In this document: piece by piece, positions 11,601 through 24,744 of the stretch
How the letters are laid out: each line of letters starts with the position of its first letter
How positions within the stretch are numbered: the stretch's first letter is position 1
Source: Cymbidium sinense
Taxonomy: Eukaryota; Streptophyta; Magnoliopsida; Asparagales; Orchidaceae
DNA: 64,000 nucleotides
Direction of reading: 5' to 3'
Assembly (NCBI GenBank): GCA_021442155.1
Contig: CM038232.1
Location: 64,895,555 to 64,959,554, forward strand
The notes under the pieces: generated by a model
The model's input: only the letters and a program-made list of their open reading frames with translations
What the model was told of the DNA's origin: nothing
Database searches by the model: none
Made by a program: the position numbers and the translations under genes

Positions 11601-14600
11601 TAATTTATCTTAATTCAAATTGTTTAGTTATGGATGTATTAAGTTCATTAGTTCTTATGTATGTGATTGTATTCTTTCATTTGCGTTTATTCAATGTTTA
11701 TGTTATTTTCATTCTATTTAAAGGTTTAAGTTATATGTTTATTTTTTTACATTACTTTATTTCATTTAAGTTGAATTGTTTTATTCTTTATTATTTATGT
11801 TTGATTTAATTAATTTGAATATGAATTTATTTATCCTAAGGTTTGATTAGATTTTCATTTGATTTAGCTTAAGCTTAAGTTGCTTATTAATTAATTTTCC
11901 TTAAATCTTAATCCTATGTTTATAAGTTTCAAGTCCTAAGATAATGCTTATTTGGTTTGGTTCTTAACATAATATTATGTTAATTATGCTATTTAGTTTC
12001 ATTTGCATTAATTTTCTTAAATTAATTTGATTTGTTAAATTTAATTTATGTTAAAAGTTTGTATTATCCTTCTAGATTAAGTTATTAAGTTGATTTAGTT
12101 CAGTTTATGTTAACCTAATATGCTTAGGTTAAGGTTTTATATTTATTTTTAGATTAGATTAATTGCAAGTGTTAAGATTCATTAAGTATTTGTTTAATTC
12201 TTTTTATCTTATTTCTCTTTATATGGATTATTAAGTTTTATTAATCCTTAAATGTGTAATTATTTAAGTTCTTTGGCATAAGATTGTTAATAAACATTCC
12301 CTAAGAGTCTTCTAATGTTTGATTAAGATTAGTTTAGGTTATCTAATGATTTAATGAATTAATGAGTTTCCTTAATCCATTTTTGATTAACATTGATCTA
12401 GGGATTTAGAAATTTAATAACTCCTAATCTAGAGGTTAATTGGGTTTGAAAAATTTCTGTCAAGTGGGGTTACATGGCAATTGCAAATGTTCAAAGTTTC
12501 ATCTTGATTAGATTTGTAATTTGGGAGTAATTAGGGTTTTAATTATTTTATTAAAACCTAAATTAAGTCTAATTTCATTAGATTCAATTAAAGATTTTAT
12601 TTTTCATGGATTCCTTACTGAAATATGTTCCCAATTAGGGTTCATTCGTAATTTTGGAACATTGGTTGATTAATTATATTTAATTAAGTTCTGGTTAATT
12701 ATTTGAATTATTTAATTCATTTAATTAGTTAATTAGGTCAAATTAAGGATTCTTAAGTTTAATTGAGTTTGAATGATTTTTTAATGTTCATTGAGGTTTA
12801 TTAAGTTGATTTAACGTTGTTTAGATCATTTTCATAAATTACGTTCATTAATTTTAATTTATTTAATTAAATTAGGGGTTTTGGATTGAAAATTCCATTT
12901 CTCTTAAATTACAGTGAATTAAATCATGAAAAATTTTCAAAGAGTGTGTTTTAAGGTTAATTTCATTTCTCCAAAGTTTCATATTAATTGGATTAGTGGT
13001 TTGAAAGTAACTAGGGTTTAATATTTTTCAATTAAGGCAAAAATATCCAATCAAAATTGGGGATTTTAATTTTTATGGATTTCTCTCATCAAGATGAATC
13101 CATATAGCCATTATTTACATTTTTTTTAGATTTTTATTTACTTTTCTATGATTTTAGAAGTTTTATGAATTTTATTAATTTTTTAAAACGTTGTTTAACA
13201 ATATTTAATGGTTTTAAGTGGGGAGGGGTCAAGGGTCGACGAGCACGCGTGGCCATGTGGCGCTGCCTTGCCGCATGGCATGCGTTGGTCCACGATCCGC
13301 GGGCATCCATCGAGGAAAAAAATGTGAGATTGAATAGACCGTCGATCAAAGATGGATGATCCATAGTTGATCCGCGTCCTATAGGTTGTAAATCGACGCC
13401 TACGCGATCAGCCAGCCCTCCTTTGAAGGAACAACGGCGGGATTTTATCTCCACCGACTGCGTAAATCGAGAGCCGTTGATGGTTTTTCCTGAATTTCTC
13501 ATGATCCAAGCAATGAAATTCAATGATTTTAATTGCAAAATGATTGTTGAATGATTCACTTTCGATCCATACGGCTTGATCTCACTTGAGATCAAGTTTA
13601 TTTCGAAAATGACCAAAGCCGAAAAGCTTGATAGAAATGAGGGGGCGTTAATGGCAAACCTCTATTCAGGCGATCAATAGCGACGGGATCGACTCCAATA
13701 GCTTCAAAACTTCGAGTGAAGTTTGCTTGCCAAAGGAATTGGATCAACTCCTCCTGGATTGCTCCCTAGACCAAGCTCCTCCTTCTACCCGTCGGCTTTG
13801 GTGGTTCTCCAGCTTCCCGGTGACGTGAGGAGTGGGGGAAGTTTCGTTTGGCTTTGATTTTGGCTTGTGAAGGTGATAGGATGGATGGTTTTTCTTAAGG
13901 TGAGGTGCTTGTAGTGATCCTTCTTGGTCGAACTCCCTCTTGCTCTTTTTTTTTTCATTTTCCTTGGATTGGGGCGGGGAAAATTACAATCCTTGGCACC
14001 TAGCTAACTGATTGCTTTCACTCTTAATGGAGGATGAGGAGTGGGTGTAGCAAATGGAACGACACCTTTGACTTTCTCCCCCCTTTTGCCATTTGAAGTT
14101 TAGTGTGGGATGATTATGTAGCTTAATTGGGATATAGGGTTTTAATCAATTCTTATTAAGCTTAAGAGGTTTCATTTCAATTTAATTTATTTGAATTATT
14201 TGGTTAATCCAAATTGATCATTTGAATAGTTTAATTCGTTGATCACTTGTTAACCTAGATTGCTCACTTGAGTTGGTTAACTCAAATTGATTGAGTTGAG
14301 TCCAAATCATATGTATTGATTCAAACTTGATCCAATTCAAAATTAATTTAAAGGAATTTGAAATTAAATTTAATTTGGATTTTAATCATTTTTATTAATG
14401 ATTAATTAAAGAGTTTAATTAATTAATTTTGAATTTTGTTTCAATTAAATTTCAATTTGAATTAATTGGATTTAATTTGAGTTAATCCAAATTGAAAATT
14501 TAAGTTGATTCCCTAGGACACCAAGTGTAGTATCCCAAGTCTTGAATTAGAAAGTTTGATTGAAATTAAACCTCCCAATCGATTTTAAGTTAATATTAAT

Positions 14601-15306
14601 CTAGTTCAAAAATGAGGTCAACAGTGGTAAGCTTTAGATTGATCCTCGGCACTTAGCTTACTTGCTGCCTTCACTCTTAATGGAAGATGAGGAGTGGGCT
14701 TAGCAAATGGAATGACACCTTTGACTTTCTCCCCCTTTTTACCATTTGAATTTTAGTGTGGGATGATTATGTAGCTTAATTGGGTTTTAGTTAGGGTTAT
14801 TTAATGACCTTAATCAAATCTTATTAAGCTTAAGAGATTTCATTTCAATTTAATCTATTTGAATTATTTTGGTTAATCCAAATTGATCATTTTAATAGCT
14901 TAATTTTTGATCACTTGGTTAACCTAGATTGCTCACTTGAGTTGGTTAACTCAAATTGATCAATTGAGTTGAGTCCAAATCATATGTATTGATTCAAACT
15001 TAATCCAATTCAAAATCAATTCAAAGGAATTTGAAATTAAATTTAATTTGGATTTTAATTATTTTGGATTAATGATTAATTGATTTAGAGTTTAATTAAT
15101 TGATTTTTAATTTTGTTTCAATTAAATTTCAATTTGAATTAATTGGATTTGATTTGAGTTAATCCAAATTAAAAATTTAAGTTGATTCCCTAAGACACTA
15201 AGTGTAGTATCCTAAGTACTGATTTAGGAAGTTTCTAATTGAAATTAGAACCTCCTAATTACTGATTTTAAGTTAATATTAACCTTATTTAAAAATGAGG
15301 TCAACA
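8662..15306 (-). mobile_element. Solo LTR A of the giant-LTR Ty3/gypsy family
   Basis: On the minus strand it starts TGTTGACCTC (complement of GAGGTCAACA at 15297-15306) and ends GAGCTCCACA (complement of 8662-8671), with TG..CA termini. It is flanked by perfect 5-bp duplications, ATGGT at 8657-8661 and 15307-15311. It aligns along its length with LTR1, LTR2 and solo LTR B: the terminal hairpin block, the TATA-like site (10081-10086), the long A/C-skewed segment and the GC-rich island around 13200-13900. No gag or pol is present, so it is a solo LTR left by LTR-LTR recombination. Without the later 683-bp duplication it would be about 5.96 kb long. It interrupts the MULE transposase. Confidence 0.88.
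8911..8964 (-). promoter_or_regulatory. Paired hairpins near the 3' end of solo LTR A
   Basis: The first is a perfect 10-bp stem CTATAAAGGC / GCCTTTATAG with an AA loop (8911-8932). The second is a perfect 8-bp stem TTAGGAAG / CTTCCTAA (8944-8964). The corresponding positions in LTR2, solo LTR B and LTR D also fold, with different bases in the stems. They lie between the TATA-like site and the LTR end, so they should be in the RNA leader or at the RNA 3' end. Confidence 0.6.
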
Positions 15307-15325
15307 ATGGTAAGCTTGAGGTTGT
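13991..15325. repeat. Direct duplication (683-bp offset) of LTR terminus plus flanking MULE DNA
   Basis: Copy 1 (about 13991-14640) and copy 2 (about 14644-15325) share GAGGAGTGGG, GACACCTTTGACTTTCTCCC, GGGATGATTATGTAGC and the rest at high similarity. Each ends with the LTR terminus GAGGTCAACA (14614-14623 and 15297-15306), then the target site and MULE flank: GTGGTAAGCTTTAG in copy 1 and ATGGTAAGCTTGAG in copy 2. Host flank is inside the repeated unit, so the duplication happened after the LTR inserted and is not part of the retrotransposon. Confidence 0.85.
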
Positions 15326-15369
15326 CTGCAGGTACACCTGCAATCATTATTTTGTAGCAGCTCAACTTT

Positions 15370-17500
15370 ATAGGTTCTGCTGAACCTATTAACACCTGAT
15401 ACTCATTAGTATTTATCCTGACAGGCTCAGGAAGTCTCCCTGCCTCAAGTTCATTTCTCTATAGAGTTGCCTTGACACATGGAGAGAATATAAAGTCATG
15501 TTGGCTGGCTAGATTTGTTATTGTTTTAAGGCACTTCATGATAAGGGAGACTATATTATAAATAATAATCGCGAATATGTGCCATGTGCTCTTCAATACA
15601 CCATTAAAGCATTCAGCTGTGTTCATGGTTATTGTGTCATACCTGTAGCCACCATCATGGGTTAAAGACCATAGCTGCACATCCCTTAAAACCAACCAAT
15701 CATAAGCCTCATGCTTAATATTCTTAATATCAGTCATATACCTTTTAAAAATCCTGATATCATAAGTATTACCTGCTACATACATTTTCTGGCATATGAA
15801 TTCCACATCCCCTATTCCAAGTTGCCTAACAGCTTTCTTGAAGTTCTCTCTCAAATGGGAGGCAAAAGCGCAGCAAAAGGGAATATTTCTCTATAGCCAC
15901 TCACTAGACCTGCATGCATATCAAATATGATACAAAGATCAGTTCTTGTACAAACCAGTGAGATTAAGTTTTGTAGTGTCCATAGAAACCAAATCCATGA
16001 CTCAATACATTCTGATTCAACAACTACAAAGGCTAATGGAAATAAACCATTGTTAGCATTAATGCAAACTGTGCTAAGCAGAATCCCCCTATACTTACCC
16101 ACGAGGAATATCATATCAAGACATAAACTGACGACCTGACGCCAACCTGAAATCAAGCTCAATCTATTGATTCTGTAGAGTGCACCTGGTATACAGATCT
16201 TGGCATAACTACACATACAACACCCATAAATTTCTCCAAGGTTTGATAGGATTCCTCCCAACTGTCAAAAATTACATTCACTGCCTTGCAGCGAGCATCC
16301 CAGGCCTTCATGTAAGACACCATAATATTAAATTTGGACTCTATATAGCCTATGATTTCTTTGGGTTTTAAATCCAATTGACGCCTAATAGCATGATGAA
16401 TGAAATAATTGATAAACTGAGAAGTGCATTGCTTGTGTCCAACATTGAGCACTGAATGACTGCAGGTATGAGGTGAGCCAATACTACCAATTCTCCATGC
16501 ACCACCCAATCTTCTACTTGAGCTTGCATGTAATCGCCACTTATAAGATTTAGTTAGATGAGCATGATACATGCATAACATAGTGAACTTTGTTTTGTTT
16601 GAAGAATAGATCACATATTCAACATTATTTAAGATAGAACATCTTTGAAGAGTGAACTAAAGTTGGTTTTTATCATGAAAGCACATACCTTCCAGCAGTT
16701 CTTCTGGAATGCTATTTTATGCTTCAAATGTTGACTCATCTAATGGCCCATCAAATGTAAGCTCCTCATCCCATTCTCTGGTTTCTTGAGCATAATGCAT
16801 ATACTCATTGTTAGATAACAAGTGATTTGTTCTGACTAAATCTTCCCTAATTAGATCTCCAATCCTGATAGATGGGTTTGTGGCCAATAAAGTAGCCTGC
16901 TCTGCATCACTATCATCATCAGCAGCAGTATCACTACTTGTTGCAGTAGGTATAGTTTCATACCCCTCATCTTCAGAAGATAGTTAATTTATGGAATCAT
17001 CTTGAGGATCACCCATAAAATCAGAACTTCTCCCAACAAAGTAGGCATGTTTTGATGGTGCAGATCTATATGCTTCAACTTGAGTGGTTACTTGAGATGT
17101 TGGTGCAATGTATTCAGTAACAACTAGAGCTCTCTGACACTCCTCAGTATTTTCTACCTCTCTTTCTTTATTTGACAGTTTCCCAACTTCAACATAGACT
17201 ACAATAGGCTGAGTGCATGCTACATTGATTATAGACTCGCATACTTCATCATTAGTAATGTGAGCTGTAATAAATCTAGCACCAATAGAAAACTAGGTTG
17301 TTAGACTAACAAAAAATTTTACTGGATCTAACTTCAATGACCTCATAATGCGTCTCTGTAAGTCCATGAAGGTAATTCACCTTGGGATTTGTATTGGATG
17401 ATTTTTCCCACCAATATAAGTAGGAATAAAATTATCACTTACAGTCAGTTCACAACCATAATATAGAACTATGCAAATAGTATATGAACTCATTTTTAAC
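15370..17500 (-). pseudogene. MuDR-type MULE transposase (decayed, interrupted)
   Basis: Cut-and-paste transposase of the MULE. Reading down the minus strand, an N-terminal segment with PIQIPR (about 17380) is followed by an acidic stretch rich in D/E/S (about 16990-16890) and EWDEELTFDG (about 16775). The MuDR DNA-binding region has YKWRLHASS, SPHTCSHSVLN and HKQCTSQFI (16540-16410), then AWDARCKAV and DSWEESYQTLEKF (16310-16230). The DDE core follows, with GKYRGILL (about 16090), NANNGLFPLAFVVVESE, CIIFDMHAGLVSGYREIF (about 15920) and DTITMNTAECFNGVLKS (about 15590), so the three acidic residues seem present. Stop codons occur near 17370, 17290, 16990, 16730, 15850 and 15450. The gene is cut at 15311 by solo LTR A, and the rest of the C-terminus would lie at 8656 and below. 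It is only lightly decayed but not translatable as one protein. Confidence 0.88.
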
Positions 17501-17579
17501 TCAGAATACCACAACACAGACAATCCTTTATCTCACCTGGACATTGAATAAATTCAATTTATTTTCAAATAATGGCAAA

Positions 17580-18200
17580 TGGATCCACAATTTAAACTAA
17601 CTATGTGAACCTAATCACTTACCAATCATAAATAACATTAACTGTAGAAATGAAGGTGGCAAAAAATATCTCAAAAAATAAATGGATCAACTATAAACTT
17701 TAGAAAAATATTTTAACACACATCCTAGATGATCTTAAACACACATCCACTTTAAAAGATATATTTTTACCTAATCACTTACCCATATATTTAAACACAC
17801 ATCTCAAACGTAGCATCTAAGCTTACAACTAGCATCTAAACCTACTAATCACACATTTAAACTAATAATTTATACTTAAACATTCAACAATCACAAATAA
17901 TAGTAATTTAAAATTTTAAGGTTAAAAAAATACCTAGAAAATAAATGAAACAACTCTAAATCCTAGAAATTAATTTAACCAAACATCACACACAATCTAA
18001 ATCACACATCCAAGTTTAAATATTTATTTTCCTCCTAAAATTGCAAACATAGCATAAAACCATATAGATCTAGCATATAAATTCACTAATCACACATATA
18101 AACTAATAAAACACATTTAATCACTTAACAATCACCATTAAATGAACTTCAAACTTTACAGTTGCAAAAAATACCTCAAAAAGTTGAGATCAACTCTAAA
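17580..18200. repeat. Three degenerate tandem repeats, about 215-260 bp, in the MULE 5' region
   Basis: Blocks near 17610-17780, 17860-18010 and 18090-18200 share AATCAC..TTAACAATCA-type openings, an AAAAAATACCT(C/A) box and an ACTCTAAA(C/T)CCTAG-type close. They lie upstream of the transposase and inside the right terminal repeat, a position where MULEs often hold subterminal repeats and promoter sequence. Confidence 0.55.
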
Positions 18201-18366
18201 CCCTAGATCAAGAATGTTAGGTGGCCGCCGGGCTGTGGCATGGCGGTGGTGGTGGCACCAAGAATGGTCGCATAACGCCAGGGAATTAATTGGGAGCAGG
18301 GTTGGGAGGGAGGAACGATCAGGAGAACAGTGCTCCCGATTGGGGGGTGCGGCCCAAGATTAGAGT

Positions 18367-18471
18367 AGAGCCAGTCGCCTGTTGAACGGGGGACTGGGCC
18401 TATTTTAAATTTTTTTTAGTGTCTAATTATGTAATTAATATTTTAATTAACCTAATTTAAAATTTTAGCCA
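18367..18471 (-). repeat. MULE right terminal inverted repeat with internal hairpin
   Basis: Counterpart of 7993-8100. The inner hairpin is CCAGTCGCC / GGGGACTGG (18371-18397), weakened by one mismatch. A short GC-rich patch (18215-18360) adjoins it on the inner side, unlike the AT-rich surroundings, and may be a captured sequence. Confidence 0.83.
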
Positions 18472-19349
18472 AATTTTATTTATACGATCAACCCAAAGCA
18501 CCAATTTCTTTAAATTCTAATCAAAGTATGAGATCACATGTTGAATTATAAAATTAGCTTCAATTTTAAATTAGATCTAGGTGACTTTATTAAATTAAGA
18601 TCTATTAATTAATAAAATTTAAAGTTAATATCAAACTGAATAGTATAAATTTTGGTATAAATCTAACACCTCAATTTGCATTACTTATAAGAATTTTAAA
18701 TTTAAATTAATCATATAATGTAATCATTACAAAAATAAATTTAGTCAATTCACATGATTTATGGACTCATTAATATAATTATGAAATACTGATTGTATTA
18801 TATGATTAAGATCATTCTATATCATCAATTAGAATGAATTTTAACCCTACTACATACAAGTTTTGGGTTTGAACTAATAGGTTATGCACTTTATTCAAAA
18901 TCAAATATTAAATTCTAAATGTGGGCAAGTGAGGAATGATTGCGCGAAACTAAGAGCAACTACTTACAAACCTCTAGAGAGGGAATTTTTGGAGAGCAAA
19001 AGTATGAGATTGCACCAAAAAAATCATTATTCTTCATCACAACAATTTTTGTTTCTCAATTTTGAAAATATAGTTGTTTGAGAGTCAATATTTGTTCTTG
19101 TTGGAGATCTCAAATTAGAAGAACAATTGTGATACTTGTGTAAATGATGATAGGGCTAGAGTTGGTGGCTTCTCACTTAGAGCTCTCTCAAAAAAAAATT
19201 ATAGTAATTCTAAACAGCTAAACAAATTAATGCAACCATCTTTATTTTGATTGTACACATTCTAATAAACTAACAAATAAATCAAACCAACATATGGTTA
19301 TAGGAAAAAAATACAAAGGGATTCATAACTTCATTATTTTAAATGACAT
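18472..19349. other. Unassigned DNA
   Basis: AT-rich sequence between the MULE and an LTR fragment. It has a 65-codon frame at 18884-19081 without recognisable features. I see no gene. Confidence 0.35.
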
Positions 19350-22300
19350 ATCCAAGAGAATAATGACCTATCCCAAACTCTCCTAGACTTACGTCCCACC
19401 TATAAAGGTTGCCAATTAACACCACCTAAGAAATTTTAAAATTATGATTCCAATCTTATGTTATGCAAGATAGGTAGGGTGTTATATTTTTGAAAGAAAG
19501 CGAAGAGCATCATAACTGACTCTCTAACCCTAAGATAATGACTAGTATGTTATGTACCAAACTAATGTAACAAATTTTATTTTTTATGTATTTTGACTCA
19601 CAATTTTATCTATGATTTTTAGTATGGAAATCATGGTTAAGATGAGATGCAATTAGAAAAAAGTTATGAGTCAAATCAATAAGAGAAGACACACTTTTCT
19701 AAAAAGGATGGTCATCCTCACAAACAGGTTAAATGCCCTCTTATGTGCAATGAGTAAAACACCTAATTCATAAGCATGAAGGAATATGCTCACTTGGTTC
19801 ACAAAGTCTAATTATTTTTAGTTACTTATAGTTGTTTATGCCTAGGGTTCTATTGATAGTAAGGTTGTGATTTCTTCATTTATTTTTGAGTTATTTTAAT
19901 TTAATGGGGTAGAAAATTAATTTCTCTAATAGGCTAATGTATCCAGGCTTCATGATAAAATACAACAATCACAAAAGAAATTTATTAAAAGCATGAAGTT
20001 CTATTACGCACCTCAAAATAAATTAAGCCAAAATTAAATAAATAAATTAGGGAATACGATAGGGTACCACTATACAGTGAAAATAGGGTAGTTGAGCTCT
20101 ACCCTTATACTGTCTAGCCTAGAACTAAAGTTTGATTTATAGGATCATTATTCATGTCATCGCTTTCTTCAAGGACCTCTTCAGGTTCCACAAATGATCA
20201 TAAAATGGGTACAGTCATCTCCTACTAATCCTAAACCCCATAAAGCCTAACTTAATTCTTCATTACTATATTTTAAATTTTATAATAAAATCTTAAATTC
20301 TATAAAATAAATGTTAGAAAAAGCAAACAACACACTGGCAATTAATATTTCAAACATAGGGGCTTAGCACCAATGGCTACTTATCTTATTGAGCTATGTT
20401 TAAGGACATAAGAAACACCTACAAGTGAATAATATTTATTATATTTTATGACAGTGGTTCTTTTAAGCACATTCTCCTACATAAAATAGTATTAACCTAA
20501 AAAAATGCCTTAGAATTCAGACTAGCTAGCAAACAATCCAAGTCATCTAATCTAAAATAGTACACCACAAAATAAGTAAAGCATCACATCACAATCAACA
20601 CATCGACCAAATCTAATTCTAGGGTCGGTGACGTAATATTCTAGCATGTGAGAAGAGGGTTAGTGTGGCAAGTCTGTACTAGGCCTTGTTTCAGGTTAAC
20701 TTTGATTTAAGGTCAAAGTTTATTCAATTTATCAATAGATGATTTTAATTTAAATGTTTAATTTATTCAAAATTATATTCTTGATTTCAATTTTTATGTT
20801 AAAATTGATTTTATGTTTTAAAGAGTATGAAGTAGATTAAACTCTGTCTATGACAAAGCTTTAATCTACTTAACACTATTCCTAGCAAAGCAAGTTTTTT
20901 AACAAAATGGTGGAGAGTTTCCCTAAAAGCTAAGCTTTCTAAACCTAATGAAATTTGATTTTCTTTAATTTACTTTTTGTAATTTTGATTTCACAAGTAC
21001 ATACCGTTGTTAAACCAGTGGTTCGAGGTATCGAGTCCTTCTTTGGACCAATAGTTCTATGACCTCGAGTGTCTAAAGATACTTAATTTATTTTTAAGAT
21101 TTTGTTACATAATTGAGTTTTCTTATAATTCATATATAAGATTTATTTAGTATGGGTTTATAATTCATTTATTTTATTTTAAGTAAATTACTTTGGTTGA
21201 ATTTGACTATGTTCAATTAAATTAGTTATGATTTAAGTAGATTTACTTTATTTGATTTGAACAATTGAATTAGTAATTATGTTTAGTTCATTTTGATTGA
21301 TATAATTAGACTTCAATTAATCTCAATTATCAGTTTTAAGTGATTTAAGTTAATGTTTGACTATTTTAGTTTATTTGAAGGTCATTTATGCTTTATTAAT
21401 TCAATTGGATGATTGATTTAGTTAAAGTTTTGTTATGGTTCTTTGTAATTTTGATCAAACAAATTGACTATTAATGGTTTAGTCCATAGTTATTTGAAAT
21501 CATTATAGTTAGTTTGATAAAAATATAATTGAATGTTCATAATGGATTTGATTAGCTAGTTAAAGTAAGATTACTGATTTTTTTATCTAAGTTAATTTTT
21601 TTCTAACTTGGGTCTCACTTGGTTAAGCATTTGATTGACTTAGTTTATTTAAGTAGATTTAAGTTCAATATAATTAACTTGATTAAGTAATTAGTTTGAT
21701 AAAGGGATTAATTATATATTAATCAAAGATTTAATTGGTGATGATTTTGATGAATATTAATTTATGATAAATTCCATTGAGTGTTTGGTTTAGTTAAACT
21801 TAATTTAAAGATTATTTTCATGTGTCTTGTTCGAATTTAATTGAATGATTGATTTAAAATTCAATTAAAATGTTTAAAGTTTTAAAGTTTTATTAGATAA
21901 TTTAACTTAATTAATTAAACTAAATGCTAAGTTCAATCGATTAGTTCAACTTAATTGGAAGTTGGTTGAATTACTTAATCAAATATTGATTGTTAATCAA
22001 TTGAGTTAACCACCTTAATTATAGTTCAATTATGTGTTTTTTGAATCAAAGTATAAATTAAAGTTAATTAAAGGTTTTTATTTAGTTTAATTAACTCATT
22101 AATATCACTTATTTTATTTTAATTTACTGATTTGATTAGAGTTTGATTCTTGGTTATTTAAATTTATCATAATTAACCTATTAAAATATGATGGATGATT
22201 AATTCAATCTTTATTAATTTAAATAATTAAAATTGTTATCACTGATTAATCTTAATTTATCTCATTTGAGTTAATTTATTCAAATTAGGCTTGGTGGTTA

Positions 22301-22950
22301 GATGTTTAATTAAAGATAATTTGGTCTTAATTTAATAAAATGATGGGCTTGATTAAAGATTTAATTAAATAAAAGTTAATGACTTAATTATCCATGAGTG
22401 ATTGACCTAATTTAATGAATGTTTATGATAACTTAATCAAGTGTTTCATTTAAGTTAAGTTGACTTAAGAATTTTTTTCATTGGATTAATTTAATTTAAT
22501 TTTGGTTTTGTTAAGTGGTTGATTATTTAATTTGAAGTTTCATTATTAAATGGATTAATGGTTAGCCTTAGTTAGAAGTTAATGAAATAATTATGTTTAA
22601 TTTATTTGAATAATTTATTCAATTAACATTGGACTAATGATTAATTAAGCCTTTGTTTTATTAAATTATGTTTGATTAAGAATTCAACTATGGAACTTAA
22701 TTTATTCAATAATTAACTAAATCAATTCTAATTAAGTGATTATCTGAATTAAAGGTTAATTGATAATTAATCATAATTGATTTGGTTAAATAGTTCATCT
22801 AATTAAGATCAAATCAATGGTTAATTGATCTTTAACTTAAGTGAATAATTAACTAAGTAGATAATCTAAATTATTTGTTAAAAAAAATTAACTTAAATAA
22901 TGATTGTTCTAAATTCATCCTATTGGTATATTAAATCAAGTCATCAGAAA
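19350..22950 (-). mobile_element. Decayed LTR fragment C of the same family
   Basis: Boundaries are approximate. Similarity to solo LTRs A and B is clear at CTCTCCTAGACTTAC with TTAACACCACCTAAG (19376-19432), at the CCCTTATAC TATA-like region (20102-20110) and at TGTGGCAAG..ACTAGGC (20662-20690). It continues into the long T/G-skewed tract. Neither terminus nor the terminal hairpins are present, and the right side fades before the TA microsatellite. It is more diverged than the other copies and probably older. Confidence 0.6.
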
Positions 22951-23113
22951 ATATCATTAAAATGTATCTAAATTCATTAAATCACAAATTTGGGTTTTTA
23001 AATTTTTCACATCTGAATATTTTCTTAATTTATTTATGAATGTGATGAGAGCAAATAACAATACCTATAATTAGTAATTATGCTGGCCTGCGGCTAAGAT
23101 CCTATTTATATTG

Positions 23114-23230
<117 letters not shown>

Positions 23231-24451
23231 GCATTTCTCATATCCACATGAAAAGATGCATTTTATAAAAAAATATTAATGATAATATTATTTTTAATGT
23301 AATATTAAAGATTTAAGTGTTATTTATGTAAATAGCAATTTAGATGTTAGATATATCAATATATAAAAAATGATATCTTATGAATGTAAATGTTTCAAAA
23401 AAAATAAAGTTTTAAAGTGACTTAGATTCCAATGAATCTATATTTCTTTCATATTATTTGGATTAATATTAGAGTTGATCCTACTAAAGAGAGATTGTGA
23501 AGACAGTGAATTTTAAGAGCAATAAAGAAAAGCTACTCGACAAATATCTCTATTGAAAATAGATGTAGAAATTATAATCAAATGGGAATGATTAGCCTTT
23601 TTCCACCCAACTATTTGTGTTAGATTTTAAAATTCATTCTCATCAAATTATTGATTGAGGTGTTAAATCTATGCTCTAGAAATATTTTTACATAATTCTA
23701 TTTGTTTATCATTTAGTCTACCGCACTTTATTTCAGCTCTTTCACTAATTTTATCAAAACCTTCTTTAGTTGTATTATCATGCATGAATCTGCAGCCATA
23801 AATTATGGTGAAAAACAAACTATAGTAAGATACGATGTCAACCTTAGATAAGTTAACAAAATTATAGTGAAAAGTAAACAAAAGCTGAATAGAGTTGAAT
23901 CTAAGATTAGATGTACCTCATGTGATCGAGGGATTTAATTTGATCTGTTACTTATCAATAGGATGATTGCTATCAAGACAAAAATTGGCAAGCAGGTTAT
24001 AAATATGGCTAATGCTTATGCTCTTTAAGCTAGATTAAAATGTAGTTTAAGAAATAATTTTAGTAAGCGATTTATAAATGCAACATATATATGTGAAAGA
24101 AATGATATTTACTAGAAGTGATTTAAATTTCATGCAAGCTCTAATTAGATAAGTTATAAAATAAGATTTAAAATATTAAATGTATAAGAGATATAATATA
24201 AAAAGAGAAGCTACACTTAATTTAATGATACCCAATGACCATGCAATAGTGAATATAAATTTTGAAAAAATGAGTAGAACACTTGATTACTTTCAAGAGA
24301 GTAGAGTCATCAAATCATTACTAGATTCCTTATTTACTTGAAAAGAACAGAAAACTCTCTTGGAAAATTTGTAAGGCAAATCCAATTGAGAGTTAGACCA
24401 CATGACATAGAATAATAGTTATGACTATAAATTTGAACTGGATAACAATGT
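23231..24451. other. Unassigned AT-rich DNA left of LTR1
   Basis: Short reading frames only; the 70-codon minus-strand frame at 23669-23881 has no family I recognise. The last bases (GATAACAATG) are the flank of LTR1. Confidence 0.35.
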
Positions 24452-24744
24452 TGTTGACCTCACTTTTGGAGTGAGCTTTTAACCTCTCCATCTTAGATAT
24501 AGGACTCCTCTTAGACATTAAGAGGTTCTTAGTCTTAAGACACTTCTAGTGATTAGGTGAACACTTAACCTAACCCAAGAGACTTAGAAGAGTTAGCCAC
24601 AAGATTAGGTTATGCCTTAGGGGTGTTAGGAAAACTTGCCCACCTTATAGCTTGAACCAAATCCTTACTCTCTTCTTTCAAGTCAAACTTCAAATTCAAA
24701 TCAACCTCAAATTCAAACCAATTCCAAATCAAAATTCAAATCAA

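Larger units (their letters stand above)
7993..18471 (-). mobile_element. Mutator-like element (MULE) with nested solo LTR
   Basis: Two inverted repeats of about 105 bp face each other at 7993-8100 and 18367-18471 and enclose a minus-strand MuDR-type transposase. Subtracting the inserted solo LTR (6645 bp plus a 5-bp duplication) leaves about 3.8 kb, a normal size for an autonomous MULE. The exact outer ends, and the 9-bp target duplication expected for a MULE, could not be fixed because the flanks are AT-rich. The transposase has stops and is split, so the element is dead. Confidence 0.83.

Noticed and set aside
13146..13616. A 156-codon minus-strand frame
   Set aside because: It lies in the GC island of solo LTR A, has no recognisable domain and is not kept in the other LTR copies.
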